From the NCBI GenBank assembly GCA_965277625.1, contig OZ255827.1, positions 1,240,001 through 1,304,000 of the forward strand: 64,000 nucleotides of DNA, in the 5' to 3' direction. A program made the translations under genes and the position numbers. Position 1 is the first letter of the stretch; each line of letters begins with the position of its first letter. The notes under the pieces are model-generated. The model searched no databases, was not told where the DNA came from, and saw nothing but the letters and a program-made list of their open reading frames with translations. The stretch is from G965195345 sp965277625 (GTDB taxonomy: Bacteria > Pseudomonadota > Gammaproteobacteria > CAKMZV01). Of this stretch, positions 45,036 to 54,365 are shown one piece after another.

Positions 45036-45329
45036 ATGCAATTAAATATTACTGGACAACATATGGATGTCTCACCAGCGCTTAAAACCCATGTACAACA
45101 AAAAATTAAAAAAATCGAAAAACATTTTGATCACGTCACCAATGCCCACGTCATACTCAAAATTGAAAAAGACAATCAAATAGCGGAGGGCAAGGTCCAC
45201 GTTTCAGGTAATGATTTATTTGCCCATTCATCGGATTTGGACATGTATGTGGCCATTGATCACATGGTCACAAAACTTGATACACAAATCATCAAACACA
45301 AAGAAAAACTACAAAACCGCAGAAAATAG
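45036..45329 (+). CDS. hpf: Ribosome hibernation-promoting factor, short form
   Basis: A 97-residue HPF/YfiA family protein that binds the small ribosomal subunit and supports 100S dimer formation in stationary phase. The N-terminal start MQLNITGQHMDVSPALK and the basic KKIKKIEKHFDHV are characteristic, and the length is the short HPF class. AAGGAG lies upstream of the ATG. In enterics hpf sits beside rpoN and ptsN; here it is alone. Confidence 0.92.
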   Translation: MQLNITGQHMDVSPALKTHVQQKIKKIEKHFDHVTNAHVILKIEKDNQIAEGKVHVSGNDLFAHSSDLDMYVAIDHMVTKLDTQIIKHKEKLQNRRK

Positions 45330-45441
45330 CAGGCCTTATCGTCATTGTATTGAGGCAGAGTCCATCGGCTATTTTGGCGCCTAAGGTTTAACAGCAGATG
45401 CGCACTCAAAACGCGTTTTTGCTGGTGTTATAATAAAGATT

Positions 45442-45864
45442 ATGACAACTTACATAACGGTTACTTCCCACACCAGTCCGTGGGAGGCGCACATCACCAA
45501 AGGTTTATTAGAATCAGAAGGCATTACTGTGCAATTGGCGAATGAACACGTGGTGTGGGCCGATTGGTCGTTCTCCAATGCCGTTGGTGGGGTCCAAGTG
45601 CAAGTGGCTGAGGCTGATGTCGTGCGTGCCCAAGCGATATTGCAAACGCTTGAAGATGGCGCTTATGAAACAGCGCTAAAAGCCGAACAACCGGCCATAG
45701 AAGACAATCAGTGCCCACAATGTCAAAGTAAAGATTTTGACAGTCATTTTCCCAATCATCTACTATTGCTGGTGGCTATGACCTTAGGCATTTGTGGGGT
45801 GATTTTCCCATTGAGAAAAGAATTACACCAGTGTCGATTTTGTGGCCTAAAATGGAAATCTTAG
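45442..45864 (+). CDS. DUF2007-type protein with membrane segment and zinc-ribbon-like ends
   Basis: A 140-residue protein. Residues 1-75 look like the DUF2007 (putative signal transducing) domain: VTSHTSPWEAHITKGLLESEGI and AVGGVQVQV. After it come CPQC (91-94), a membrane segment (about 106-125) and CRFCGL at the end, so four cysteines could form a zinc site split by the membrane segment. Function is unknown. No obvious operon partner upstream; the next gene is 40 bases on. Confidence 0.75.
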   Translation: MTTYITVTSHTSPWEAHITKGLLESEGITVQLANEHVVWADWSFSNAVGGVQVQVAEADVVRAQAILQTLEDGAYETALKAEQPAIEDNQCPQCQSKDFDSHFPNHLLLLVAMTLGICGVIFPLRKELHQCRFCGLKWKS

Positions 45865-45904
45865 GTGGCAATTCATTTCATAGCTTAAATAAGGAGACAG
45901 CCTC

Positions 45905-46384
45905 ATGACCCATTCTGAACAACCTCGCCCGCCAGTACCGCCATTTGATTTTGAAACGGCTACGCAAAAAACCCGCTTGGCAGAAAACGCATGGAACGGA
46001 AAAGACCCCGTAAAAGTCTCCATGGCTTATACGCCCGATAGTGTCTGGCGCAACCGCTCCGAATTTCTACAGGGGCGTGATGAAATTGTGGCTTTTCTGC
46101 AACGAAAATGGGCAAAAGAATTGTCTTATCGTTTGATCAAAGAGTTATGGGCTTTTGAGGGCAATCAAATTGCCGCGCGATTTGCTTACGAATGGCACGA
46201 TGATCAAGGTCAGTGGTATAGGTCCTATGGCAATGAAAATTGGGAATTTGATGAGCAAGGTTATATGAGACGACGTCATGCCAGTATCAATGATCTTCGC
46301 ATCGCCGAAGCGGATCGAAAGTTCTTTTGGACACCAGGCATACGCCCAGATGAACATCCAGGTTTGAGTGACTTGGGTTTATAA
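45905..46384 (+). CDS. DUF1348 (SnoaL-like, NTF2 fold) protein
   Basis: A 159-residue protein of the DUF1348 group: AENAWNGKDPVKVSMAYTPD near the start, SVWRNRSEFLQGR in the middle, and the terminal FFWTPGIRPDEHPGLS. The fold is NTF2-like; no enzymatic role is established. GGAGA lies upstream of the ATG. It is 24 bases before the PhzF-like gene and is likely co-transcribed. Confidence 0.85.
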   Translation: MTHSEQPRPPVPPFDFETATQKTRLAENAWNGKDPVKVSMAYTPDSVWRNRSEFLQGRDEIVAFLQRKWAKELSYRLIKELWAFEGNQIAARFAYEWHDDQGQWYRSYGNENWEFDEQGYMRRRHASINDLRIAEADRKFFWTPGIRPDEHPGLSDLGL

Positions 46385-46408
46385 AACACCATTAAATTCC
46401 GTAACATC

Positions 46409-47194
46409 ATGCCTTTAACACTGTATCAAGTGGATGCTTTTACTGACCAATTATTTGCGGGCAATCCCGCAGCGATTTGTCCTTTAGAAGCCTGGTTACC
46501 AGATTCAACCATGCAAGCCATTGCCTCTGAAAACAATTTGGCTGAAACGGCATTCTTTGTTGCACAGGATAATGGTACCGATTTTGATTTGCGTTGGTTT
46601 ACCCCCACACGAGAAATCGATTTATGTGGTCATGCAACCTTAGCCAGTGCTTTTGTTTTGTTTGAACACTTAAATTTTCCGCACGAGATGATTCGCTTCC
46701 ACAGCAAAAGTGGTCTGTTGACGGTTGAACGCCAGCAGGACTGGTTGGAATTGGACTTTCCCGCGCAACCGTGTCAGCCGTGCGAAATACCTGAAGCAAT
46801 AAGAACCGCTTTTAGTATAGAGCCCATTGCTTGTTTAAAGTCTGAGGATTATTTGGTCATCTTTGAACACGAGGCACACGTCATCGAAGCTGAGGTAGAT
46901 GTTTTAAAACTACGCGGCATTGATGCACGAGGGGTGATCATTACAGCGCCTTCTGAAAGGTTTGATTTTGTTAATCGTTTTTTTGTGCCCAATTTTGGCA
47001 TTGACGAAGACCCAGTCACTGGTTCAGCATTTACAAAATTGGTGCCGTACTGGGCCGATGTGTTGAACAAAAATACCTTTGTTGCAAAGCAAGTGTCACA
47101 ACGCGGAGGCATTGTTCGATGTGCGCTCCGCGGTGATCGCATTAAAATTGCTGGTCAAGCCGTGCTCTATATGCGCGGCACCATCCTCATTTAA
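46409..47194 (+). CDS. PhzF-family isomerase-like protein
   Basis: A 261-residue member of the PhzF/diaminopimelate-epimerase fold. The N-terminal YQVDAFTDQLFAGNPAAICP is typical, Glu46 in NNLAETAFF corresponds to the PhzF catalytic glutamate, and DLCGHATLASAFV and DPVTGSA mark the active site. No other phenazine genes are present, so this is a general PhzF-family protein of unknown substrate. Located between DUF1348 and a methyltransferase gene. Confidence 0.88.
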   Translation: MPLTLYQVDAFTDQLFAGNPAAICPLEAWLPDSTMQAIASENNLAETAFFVAQDNGTDFDLRWFTPTREIDLCGHATLASAFVLFEHLNFPHEMIRFHSKSGLLTVERQQDWLELDFPAQPCQPCEIPEAIRTAFSIEPIACLKSEDYLVIFEHEAHVIEAEVDVLKLRGIDARGVIITAPSERFDFVNRFFVPNFGIDEDPVTGSAFTKLVPYWADVLNKNTFVAKQVSQRGGIVRCALRGDRIKIAGQAVLYMRGTILI

Positions 47195-47211
47195 TCACCT
47201 TTATTAACGCT

Positions 47212-47973
47212 ATGTCTCAATCTGATAGGGATGATCATTGGCACTCTAAAAAATATGCTGATAAGACCGCCTTTGTTGCCGAATTAGGTTCAACCATATA
47301 CACGTGGTTGGCTCCAACTGCCAATGAATCCATTTTAGATTTGGGCTGCGGTGATGGCAGCTTAACTTTTAAAATAGCGCAGTCTGGCGCTCAGGTCTTG
47401 GGGGTTGATTCTAGCCACAGCATGGTTGCAAGCACTCAGGATAAAGGATTAGAAGCACAAGTGATGGATGCGACCAACTTGTCATTTGAAGCGCGTTTTG
47501 ATGCAATATTCTCAAATGCGGCACTGCACTGGATGAAATCCTATCAAGCAGTCATTACAAATGTCTATAAATCTCTCAAACCAAAAGGGCGCTTTGTCGC
47601 AGAAATGGGCGGTGATGGTAATATTGCCAGCTTGGTTCAAGCCATAGATCAGGTATTTGCAGCCAATCCTGAATATGGGTCATTCAATAATCCGTGGTTT
47701 TTTCCGTCCGCTGACTTGTACAGTCAAGCGTTAGAAGACGCGGGTTTTGTAGTGGATAACATTGAGTTGGTTGAACGTATGACACCTTTGGATTCTGGCA
47801 TGACCGAATGGTTGAAAGTATTCACCTCAGCGATCACCCAATCCTTAAGCGAGTCGCAAAAGCTTTCGTTTTACCAACAAGTCACAGATCAACTTAAATC
47901 CAAACGATATTCTGCTGAACAAGGATGGACGGCGGATTATGTGCGCTTGCGCTTCATCGCTCGTAAACCTTAA
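47212..47973 (+). CDS. Class I SAM-dependent methyltransferase
   Basis: A 253-residue methyltransferase with the SAM-binding motif ILDLGCGDGSLT (from about residue 42) and a second motif VLGVDSSHSM. FSNAALHWM and LKPKGRFVAEMGG resemble trans-aconitate or ubiquinone-type methyltransferases. The acceptor is unknown. It starts 17 bases after the PhzF-like gene and is followed by a probable terminator, so it likely ends this small operon. Confidence 0.85.
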   Translation: MSQSDRDDHWHSKKYADKTAFVAELGSTIYTWLAPTANESILDLGCGDGSLTFKIAQSGAQVLGVDSSHSMVASTQDKGLEAQVMDATNLSFEARFDAIFSNAALHWMKSYQAVITNVYKSLKPKGRFVAEMGGDGNIASLVQAIDQVFAANPEYGSFNNPWFFPSADLYSQALEDAGFVVDNIELVERMTPLDSGMTEWLKVFTSAITQSLSESQKLSFYQQVTDQLKSKRYSAEQGWTADYVRLRFIARKP

Positions 47974-47991
47974 GTCTTTCTAATGCCTTTC

Positions 47992-48028
47992 GCCTCTGGT
48001 GTTATTACCGCCTGAGCGAGGCTTTTTT
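47992..48028 (+). terminator. Probable rho-independent terminator before gyrA
   Basis: GCCTC (47992-47996) pairs with GAGGC (48018-48022), with an inner GGT/ACC hairpin, and six T follow (48023-48028). It lies 18 bases after the methyltransferase stop. Confidence 0.55.
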
Positions 48029-48157
48029 GTAGCAGAAATTCCGAAAAATTCACGGGCTTTGCCCGATCTTGCAAATGATGAGATTTTCCAACATGTTTTG
48101 GGTGAAAAATCACACCGCTTTTGCACGGTTTGAGCAGTTTAAAACACCATTTTAAGG

Positions 48158-48163
48158 TATAAT
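48158..48163 (+). promoter_or_regulatory. Possible -10 box of gyrA
   Basis: TATAAT 32 bases before the gyrA ATG. No convincing -35 at the right distance, so only the -10 is claimed. Confidence 0.3.
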
Positions 48164-48195
48164 TTCTTTTTCAATTTTGCCGCCAAATTCAGCTT

Positions 48196-50850
48196 ATGAC
48201 AGACCCAACAATTATCTCTGACAATATCCATCTGACTTCCTTAGAAGATGAGATGAAAACCTCCTATCTTGACTATGCCATGAGTGTGATCGTTGGGCGT
48301 GCTTTGCCCGATGTTCGTGATGGTCTAAAACCCGTCCACCGCCGTGTGTTGTTTGCTATGAATGAGTTAGGCAATGGCTACAATGGCGCGCATAAAAAAT
48401 CGGCAAGAATTGTCGGTGATGTCATTGGTAAGTATCACCCCCATGGCGATACGGCCGTTTATGATGCCATTGTGCGTATGGCACAAACCTTTTCTATGCG
48501 CAATGTGCTCATAGATGGGCAGGGCAATTTTGGTTCAGTCGATGGCGATGCAGCGGCTGCCATGCGTTATACCGAAATCCGCATGGCGCGTATTTCACAT
48601 GAAATGTTAGCGGACATTGATAAAAATACCGTTGACTTCATGCCCAACTACGACGAGTCAGAATCAGAACCGCTGGTCTTACCAACCCGTGTCCCCAATT
48701 TACTGATCAACGGTTCCAGCGGTATTGCCGTGGGCATGGCAACCAATATTCCACCGCATAATTTGGGCGAGATCATTGATGCCACTTTGGCGTTGTCGCA
48801 CAATCCAGACATCAGTATTGATGAATTGATCACCCACGTGCCTGGCCCTGACTTTCCCACAGCGGGTGAAATCAACGGCGTTGCAGGGGTAAGAGAAGCC
48901 TATCACACAGGGCGAGGACGCCTTCATTTGCGCGCAAAATCGCATTTTGAAGAGGTGAGCAGTGATCGCAAAGCGATCATCATCACTGAATTGCCCTATG
49001 CCACAAATAAAGCGCGTTTGATTGAACGCATTGCTGAGCTGGTTAAAGAAAAGAAAATCGAATCCATCAGCGCCTTAAGAGATGAATCTGACAAACAAGG
49101 CATGCGCATTGTCATCGAATTAAAGCGTGGAGATGTGCCTGAAATCGTTTTGAATCAGTTGTATAAAATGACGGCCATCCAAAGCACATTCAGCTTCAAC
49201 ATGGTCGCCTTGTCAGACGGCAAACCGTGCTTGCTCAATTTAAAACAGATTTTAGAAGCCTTTTTGGCGCATCGTGGTGAAGTCGTTACTCGACGGTCAT
49301 TATTTGAATTGGCGAAGGCGCGCTCAAGAACACACATATTAGAAGGCTTAGCCATTGCTTTGGCCAACATTGATGACATGATCTCAATCATCCGATCATC
49401 AGCCTCACCTGCAGAAGCCAAAAGCATGTTATTGGCCAAGGCTTGGCCAGCTGAAATTGTTAAACAAATGATCAGTGCCGAAGGTTTTGAGCAAAGTCGG
49501 CCTCAGAATCTGCCCAAGAATGTGGGCTTAACTGACAAAGGCGTTTATCAATTAAGTGAGTTACAAGCCCAAGCCATCTTAGATCTCAGACTGCATCGCT
49601 TAACGGGTTTGGAACAAGACAAAATTCATGATGAATTCCAAGTGTTGTTGTCTTCCATTGCTGAATTGTTGGAAATTTTAAGGAATTCGCACAAATTATT
49701 AGAAGTCATTCGAGCCGAATTGGAGGACATCAAAGAGCGCTACAACAGTCCACGTTTGACGCGCATCACAGCGGATTTCCAAAATTTAGGCATAGAGGAC
49801 TTAATTCCACGAGAACAGCGCGTAGTCACCATGTCGTACATGGGCTATGTGAAAACCCAGCCTTTGACCGAATATCAAACCCAAGGGCGCGGAGGCAAAG
49901 GCCGTATGGCGGCCGCCACCAAACAAGAAGACATGGTTAATCGCATGTTTGTGGCAAACTCGCACGATACTTTGCTGTGTTTTTCTTCAACGGGTAAGGT
50001 CTATTGGAAAAAAGTTTATGAAATTCCCATTGCGTCACGCCAAGCACGGGGCAAGCCCATCGTCAATTTATTATCTTTGCAAGAGAATGAAGTAATCACC
50101 GCCATCTTGCCCATACAAGAATACCATGAAGACCAGTACATACTCATGGTCACACGCAAGGGTATTATTAAGAAAACACGCTTAACCAGCTATTCCAGAC
50201 CTCGGGTTAATGGCATCATTGCTTTGGGATTAAACGAAGATGATCGGATGATTGGTGCGATGTTGACCGATGGTAATCAAAGCATCCTGTTATTTTCGCG
50301 CCATGGTAAATCGGTGCATTTTAAAGAGACCAGCATACGAACGGTGGGGCGGACAGCCAAAGGCGTGATCGGCATGCGCATGTCAGACAAAGACGATGCC
50401 ATCATTGCCATGATGACAGGTGAAAGTGATGCTCAAGTGCTGACTGCAACTGAATTGGGTTATGGCAAACGAACAGAAATTAAAGAATATCCGATTAAAG
50501 GCCGAGGCGGAAAAGGGGTCATTTCGATTAAAACCAGTGAACGAAACGGATTGGTATCTGCAGCCATTATGGTGTCAGAAGAGGATGAAGTGATGCTGAT
50601 TTCTGATGGCGGAACCATGGTGCGTATCGCTGTTAATCAAGTCTCCTCCACCAGCCGAAATACCCAAGGCGTTCGCTTGATTCGCTTAACCAAAAACGAA
50701 TCATTGGTCAGTGTAGCCCGAATTGAAAAAGATGAGGACGAAGAGGCGGATGAATCGCCTTTAGATGAGACTGAAGGCCTTGAAACAGAGAATGCGGCAG
50801 ACCAAGATTCATCATCGGATGACTCAAATCAAACAGAGCCCGAAGCATAA
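48196..50850 (+). CDS. gyrA: DNA gyrase subunit A
   Basis: The breaking-rejoining subunit of DNA gyrase, 884 residues, acting with GyrB to introduce negative supercoils. Catalytic Tyr125 is in AAAMRYTE. The GyrA box QGRGGKG is present in the C-terminal domain, which separates it from ParC. The quinolone-resistance region reads GKYHPHGDTAVYDAIV: the position of E. coli Ser83 is Thr86 here, as in wild-type Pseudomonas, and the Asp87 position is Asp90. The last about 40 residues are an acidic tail. It heads the gyrA-serC-aromatic block. Confidence 0.97.
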   Translation: MTDPTIISDNIHLTSLEDEMKTSYLDYAMSVIVGRALPDVRDGLKPVHRRVLFAMNELGNGYNGAHKKSARIVGDVIGKYHPHGDTAVYDAIVRMAQTFSMRNVLIDGQGNFGSVDGDAAAAMRYTEIRMARISHEMLADIDKNTVDFMPNYDESESEPLVLPTRVPNLLINGSSGIAVGMATNIPPHNLGEIIDATLALSHNPDISIDELITHVPGPDFPTAGEINGVAGVREAYHTGRGRLHLRAKSHFEEVSSDRKAIIITELPYATNKARLIERIAELVKEKKIESISALRDESDKQGMRIVIELKRGDVPEIVLNQLYKMTAIQSTFSFNMVALSDGKPCLLNLKQILEAFLAHRGEVVTRRSLFELAKARSRTHILEGLAIALANIDDMISIIRSSASPAEAKSMLLAKAWPAEIVKQMISAEGFEQSRPQNLPKNVGLTDKGVYQLSELQAQAILDLRLHRLTGLEQDKIHDEFQVLLSSIAELLEILRNSHKLLEVIRAELEDIKERYNSPRLTRITADFQNLGIEDLIPREQRVVTMSYMGYVKTQPLTEYQTQGRGGKGRMAAATKQEDMVNRMFVANSHDTLLCFSSTGKVYWKKVYEIPIASRQARGKPIVNLLSLQENEVITAILPIQEYHEDQYILMVTRKGIIKKTRLTSYSRPRVNGIIALGLNEDDRMIGAMLTDGNQSILLFSRHGKSVHFKETSIRTVGRTAKGVIGMRMSDKDDAIIAMMTGESDAQVLTATELGYGKRTEIKEYPIKGRGGKGVISIKTSERNGLVSAAIMVSEEDEVMLISDGGTMVRIAVNQVSSTSRNTQGVRLIRLTKNESLVSVARIEKDEDEEADESPLDETEGLETENAADQDSSSDDSNQTEPEA

Positions 50851-50872
50851 ATAGAAGCTTAGTTTCATAAAC

Positions 50873-50902
50873 TTGACCCGCTTTTGATACAGGTGTTATA
50901 AA
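50873..50902 (+). promoter_or_regulatory. Putative promoter of the serC operon
   Basis: TTGACC (50873-50878), an 18-base spacer and TATAAA (50897-50902) lie 98 bases before serC. Confidence 0.5.
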
Positions 50903-50921
50903 ATCATAACTTATGATTTTA
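50899..50921. promoter_or_regulatory. Palindrome overlapping the serC -10 region
   Basis: An 11-bp inverted repeat, TAAAATCATAA and TTATGATTTTA around a central C, overlaps the -10 box and extends past the likely transcription start. It could be an operator or, as RNA, a weak AT-rich hairpin after gyrA. No regulator can be named. Confidence 0.5.
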
Positions 50922-50999
50922 ACCAAGGATGCCATTTTGTGAACAAATTCTGTCTAATTGCACACAATGGCTGACAATTTTTAAGCAACAGAGCATATT

Positions 51000-52073
51000 A
51001 TGAAAAGAGCATTTAATTTTAGTCCCGGTCCTTCAATGTTGCCTTTGGAGGTTTTACAGCAAGCACAACAAGAAATGCTTGATTGGTGTGGTACTGGCAT
51101 GTCCGCTATGGAAGTCAGCCATCGTGGTAAGGCGTTCAATGATGTGGTGCTCCAAAGCGAGGCGCTGCTTCGCGAATTGCTGAGCATTCCCGATGATTAT
51201 CATGTGCTGTTTTTACCTGGCGGTGCCTGTTGTCAATTTACTGCCATCCCAATGAATTTGAGACATTTGGGCCCACAGGCTGACTATGTTTTGACGGGTC
51301 AGTGGGGTGAAAAGGCCATGCATGAAGCAAAACGATTCATGGATGTGTCTATCCCAGCTGACACCTCAGATGTTTTTAGAATCCCCAAAAACTCCGAATT
51401 AAATTTCAACAAAAATGCAAGTTATGTGCATTTCACACCGAATGAAACCATTGTCGGCGTAGAATTTCATGACATTCCTGACACCAACGGCGTGCCATTG
51501 GTCGGTGACTTCACCTCCTCTATTTTATCGCGTCCACTCGATGTGTCAAAATATGGCGTTGTTTATGCCGGCTCTCAGAAGAATTTAGGCGCCGCAGGCT
51601 TGACCGTTGTTATTGTCCAAAAAGATTTGTTGGGCGACCGAGATGCTGGTGTGCCAATGGTCTTTGATTGGAAAAGCCAATTAGAAAACCAGTCGTGCTT
51701 GAATACCCCCATTACTTACACTTGGTACTTGGCGAATTTGTGTTTAAAATGGTTGAAAGGCAAGGGCGGCGTTAAAGCCATGGGGCAAATTAACAAAGCC
51801 AAGTCTGACAAGTTATATGCCTACATTGATTCTTCCAGTTTCTATAACAATCCAGTTGAAACGGCCTCACGTTCATGGATGAATGTGCCGTTTACCTTGG
51901 CCGATGACAGCTTAGACGAACAATTTTTAACGCAAGCCGAAGCAAATGGTTTGGCTAATTTAAGAGGCCATCGCGTGATTGGTGGCATGCGCGCCAGTAT
52001 TTACAATGCGATGCCCATGGCTGGCATCGATGCTTTGATTGCATTTATGACGGAGTTTGAGCGCAAACAATGA
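51000..52073 (+). CDS. serC: Phosphoserine aminotransferase
   Basis: A PLP enzyme of serine synthesis, 357 residues, converting 3-phosphohydroxypyruvate to phosphoserine with glutamate. It begins with the typical FNFSPGPSMLP; the PLP lysine is in AGSQKNLGAAG; GTGMSAMEVSHRGK and FLPGGACCQF are family signatures. Its TGA overlaps the serA ATG by four bases, so the two serine enzymes are probably translated together. In many gammaproteobacteria serC is followed directly by pheA; serA intervenes here. Confidence 0.96.
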   Translation: MKRAFNFSPGPSMLPLEVLQQAQQEMLDWCGTGMSAMEVSHRGKAFNDVVLQSEALLRELLSIPDDYHVLFLPGGACCQFTAIPMNLRHLGPQADYVLTGQWGEKAMHEAKRFMDVSIPADTSDVFRIPKNSELNFNKNASYVHFTPNETIVGVEFHDIPDTNGVPLVGDFTSSILSRPLDVSKYGVVYAGSQKNLGAAGLTVVIVQKDLLGDRDAGVPMVFDWKSQLENQSCLNTPITYTWYLANLCLKWLKGKGGVKAMGQINKAKSDKLYAYIDSSSFYNNPVETASRSWMNVPFTLADDSLDEQFLTQAEANGLANLRGHRVIGGMRASIYNAMPMAGIDALIAFMTEFERKQ

Positions 52074-53248
52074 ATGATTTGACATACAAAGTTTTGTTAT
52101 TGAATAACATCTCTAACAAAGGCCTTGAACAATTCAATCGCGCGCGTTTTAAACTCTCTAAAGATGAGGCAGAGCCAGACATCGTGCTCGTTCGATCCGC
52201 TTCAATGCATGATTTTCCCATCAATGCCAATCTCAAAGCTGTGGCGCGTGCTGGGGCTGGTGTCAATAACATCCCGCTTGATCGCATGACAGAATGGGGC
52301 ATTCCCGTCTTTAATGCGCCTGGTGCTAATGCTAATGCAGTCAAAGAATTGGTGGTAGCAGGCATGTTGCTGGCTGCGCGCAACATCCATCATGCCATCG
52401 ACTACACCAACAAATTGGATTTGTCTGGCGATGCACTAAACAAAGCCGTTGAAGCGGGTAAAAAACAATTCTCAGGTTATGAACTCAGTAGCAGAGTGTT
52501 AGGCGTTGTTGGTTTGGGCGCCGTGGGCGTTGAAGTGGCCAATGTAGCGTCTTCTCTGGGCATGCACGTGATTGGATTTGACCCCAAAGTGACGATTAAA
52601 AACGCTTGGAAATTGGAAGCCGATATTGAACGCGCTTTGAATTTGGATGATCTGTTACGCAAGGCAGATGTGGTTTCAATGCACGTGCCATTAGTGCCTG
52701 CCACTGAGCACATGCTCAACGTCAACAATCTTAATTCAATGCGGGACAATACCGTAGTGCTGAATTTTTCAAGACAAGGGATTGTCGATGACTCTGCCAT
52801 GTTAAAAGGTTTTGCGAATGGCAAGGTGGCGACCTATATCACGGATTTTCCAAACGTTGACTTGCTCAATCATCCCAAAGTGATCAGCTTGCCACATTTG
52901 GGCGCCTCGACCACGGAAGCGGAAGAAAATTGCGCCATTATGGTGGTCAATCAAGTGAATGATTTTATTAGAAATGGTAACATCGTCAATTCTGTCAACT
53001 ACCCCGAAACCACGATGGGCGAATCCACGGGTACCCGTTTATCGATTACCAACGATAACTCAACGGGTATGATTGAACAAATCAGTCGGGTTTTGGCAAA
53101 AAATGACTTAAACATCAAAGACATGTTGAATAAATCACGCGATGACATCGCCCATACTCTGATAGAAGTTGGCGGCACAGTGGAAGAAGACATCGTGGTT
53201 CAACTCAAACAAATAGAAGGCATACGATCAGCAAGAATTTGCTGTTGA
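52070..53248 (+). CDS. serA: D-3-phosphoglycerate dehydrogenase
   Basis: The first committed enzyme of serine synthesis, 392 residues, NAD-dependent. The nucleotide site is VLGVVGLGAVGVEVANV; the catalytic His is in LPHLGASTTEAEENCA. A C-terminal ACT-type regulatory domain is visible (from about 318), where serine usually gives feedback inhibition. It overlaps serC by ATGA. The length fits the shorter dehydrogenase class with one ACT domain. pheA starts 17 bases downstream. Confidence 0.95.
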   Translation: MNDLTYKVLLLNNISNKGLEQFNRARFKLSKDEAEPDIVLVRSASMHDFPINANLKAVARAGAGVNNIPLDRMTEWGIPVFNAPGANANAVKELVVAGMLLAARNIHHAIDYTNKLDLSGDALNKAVEAGKKQFSGYELSSRVLGVVGLGAVGVEVANVASSLGMHVIGFDPKVTIKNAWKLEADIERALNLDDLLRKADVVSMHVPLVPATEHMLNVNNLNSMRDNTVVLNFSRQGIVDDSAMLKGFANGKVATYITDFPNVDLLNHPKVISLPHLGASTTEAEENCAIMVVNQVNDFIRNGNIVNSVNYPETTMGESTGTRLSITNDNSTGMIEQISRVLAKNDLNIKDMLNKSRDDIAHTLIEVGGTVEEDIVVQLKQIEGIRSARICC

Positions 53249-53264
53249 GCCAAGTGTAACCTCC

Positions 53265-54365
53265 ATGGATGAATTGAATCGCCTACGCAGTGCCATAGAT
53301 AAGGCGGACGATGCCTTGTTAAAAACCTTGCTCGAAAGGGCGCAGTTGGCGCGTAAAATCGGCAATTTGAAGGCACAGACGCAGCAGCAACAATCAACCA
53401 CCTTCTTTAGGCCTGAAAGAGAAGCGCAAATCATGCGTCGCTTATTAAAGCTCAAAGAAACGGTTTATCCGACTTTTTCAGACGCCTCAGTCCAAAGTAT
53501 TTTTCGTGAAATAATGTCTGCCTGCTTGGCGCAAGAACAGGTGCAAACCATATCCTATTTGGGTCCTGAAGGCACTTTCAGTCATGAGGCAGCGCTTGGT
53601 CATTTTGGACATGCGGCCGTTTTTTCGCCCCAACCAAGCACTCAAGCTGTTTTCAACGATGTTTGTCAAGGGCATTCTCAATACGGCGTCATACCGCTTG
53701 AAAACTCTTTTGGCGGGGTGGTCAGCGAGTCCATAGACGGATTGATTGCCGACACAGAACTTTCCGCTTGTTTGGAAATCAAACTTTTGGTGCAACATAA
53801 TTTGATTGCTGGTGCTGGGACAACGCTTAAAAACATTGAGAAAATATATGCCCATCAGCAAAGCTTTAAACAGTGCCACAATTGGTTAAGCTGTTTTAAA
53901 GCAGACCAGTTGGTGCCTGTGGCCTCGAATGCGCAAGCCGCTCAGATGGCCAAAGACAATGGGATTGGCTATGCTGCCATTGCGTCCAAAACAGCGGCCC
54001 AAATTTATGGCTTGGAAATCCTTAAATCGAACACGCAAAACAGTTTTGACAATCAGACGCGCTTTATTGTGATCAGTAAAAATAAAACGCGACCCAGTGG
54101 CAAAGACAAAACCTTATTGGCCTTAGCGATCAAGAATGAAACAGGGGCTTTACACAAAATTCTGGCGGCCTTCAGTGAAGCTCAACTAAGCTTAAGTCTT
54201 ATCCAATCCAGACCTTCTCACAAAACCTTGTGGGATTATATTTTTTATATTGAAGTCGAGGGTCACCATGATGAACCCCCACTTAAAGATGTCTTAAAAA
54301 CCTTGCTCAAACATACAAATTGGTTGCGTGTGTTGGGTTCTTTCCCGCAAAGTCAAGACGCATGA
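53265..54365 (+). CDS. pheA: Bifunctional chorismate mutase/prephenate dehydratase (P-protein)
   Basis: A 366-residue enzyme giving phenylpyruvate from chorismate. An N-terminal AroQ-type chorismate mutase (about 1-85) starts MDELNRLRSAIDKADDAL. The dehydratase domain runs from about 95 with ISYLGPEGTFSHEA and has the TRF motif in NQTRFIVI. A C-terminal ACT domain follows with GALHKILAAF and SRPS of the ESRP-type motif, where phenylalanine usually inhibits. Its TGA overlaps the hisC ATG by ATGA. Confidence 0.95.
   Translation: MDELNRLRSAIDKADDALLKTLLERAQLARKIGNLKAQTQQQQSTTFFRPEREAQIMRRLLKLKETVYPTFSDASVQSIFREIMSACLAQEQVQTISYLGPEGTFSHEAALGHFGHAAVFSPQPSTQAVFNDVCQGHSQYGVIPLENSFGGVVSESIDGLIADTELSACLEIKLLVQHNLIAGAGTTLKNIEKIYAHQQSFKQCHNWLSCFKADQLVPVASNAQAAQMAKDNGIGYAAIASKTAAQIYGLEILKSNTQNSFDNQTRFIVISKNKTRPSGKDKTLLALAIKNETGALHKILAAFSEAQLSLSLIQSRPSHKTLWDYIFYIEVEGHHDEPPLKDVLKTLLKHTNWLRVLGSFPQSQDA

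Noticed and set aside
46409..47194. Phenazine biosynthesis cluster
   Set aside because: Only a PhzF-family protein is present; no other phz genes are nearby.
48196..50850. ParC instead of GyrA, and Thr86 as a quinolone resistance mutation
   Set aside because: The GyrA box is present, and threonine at this site is natural in several wild-type gammaproteobacteria.
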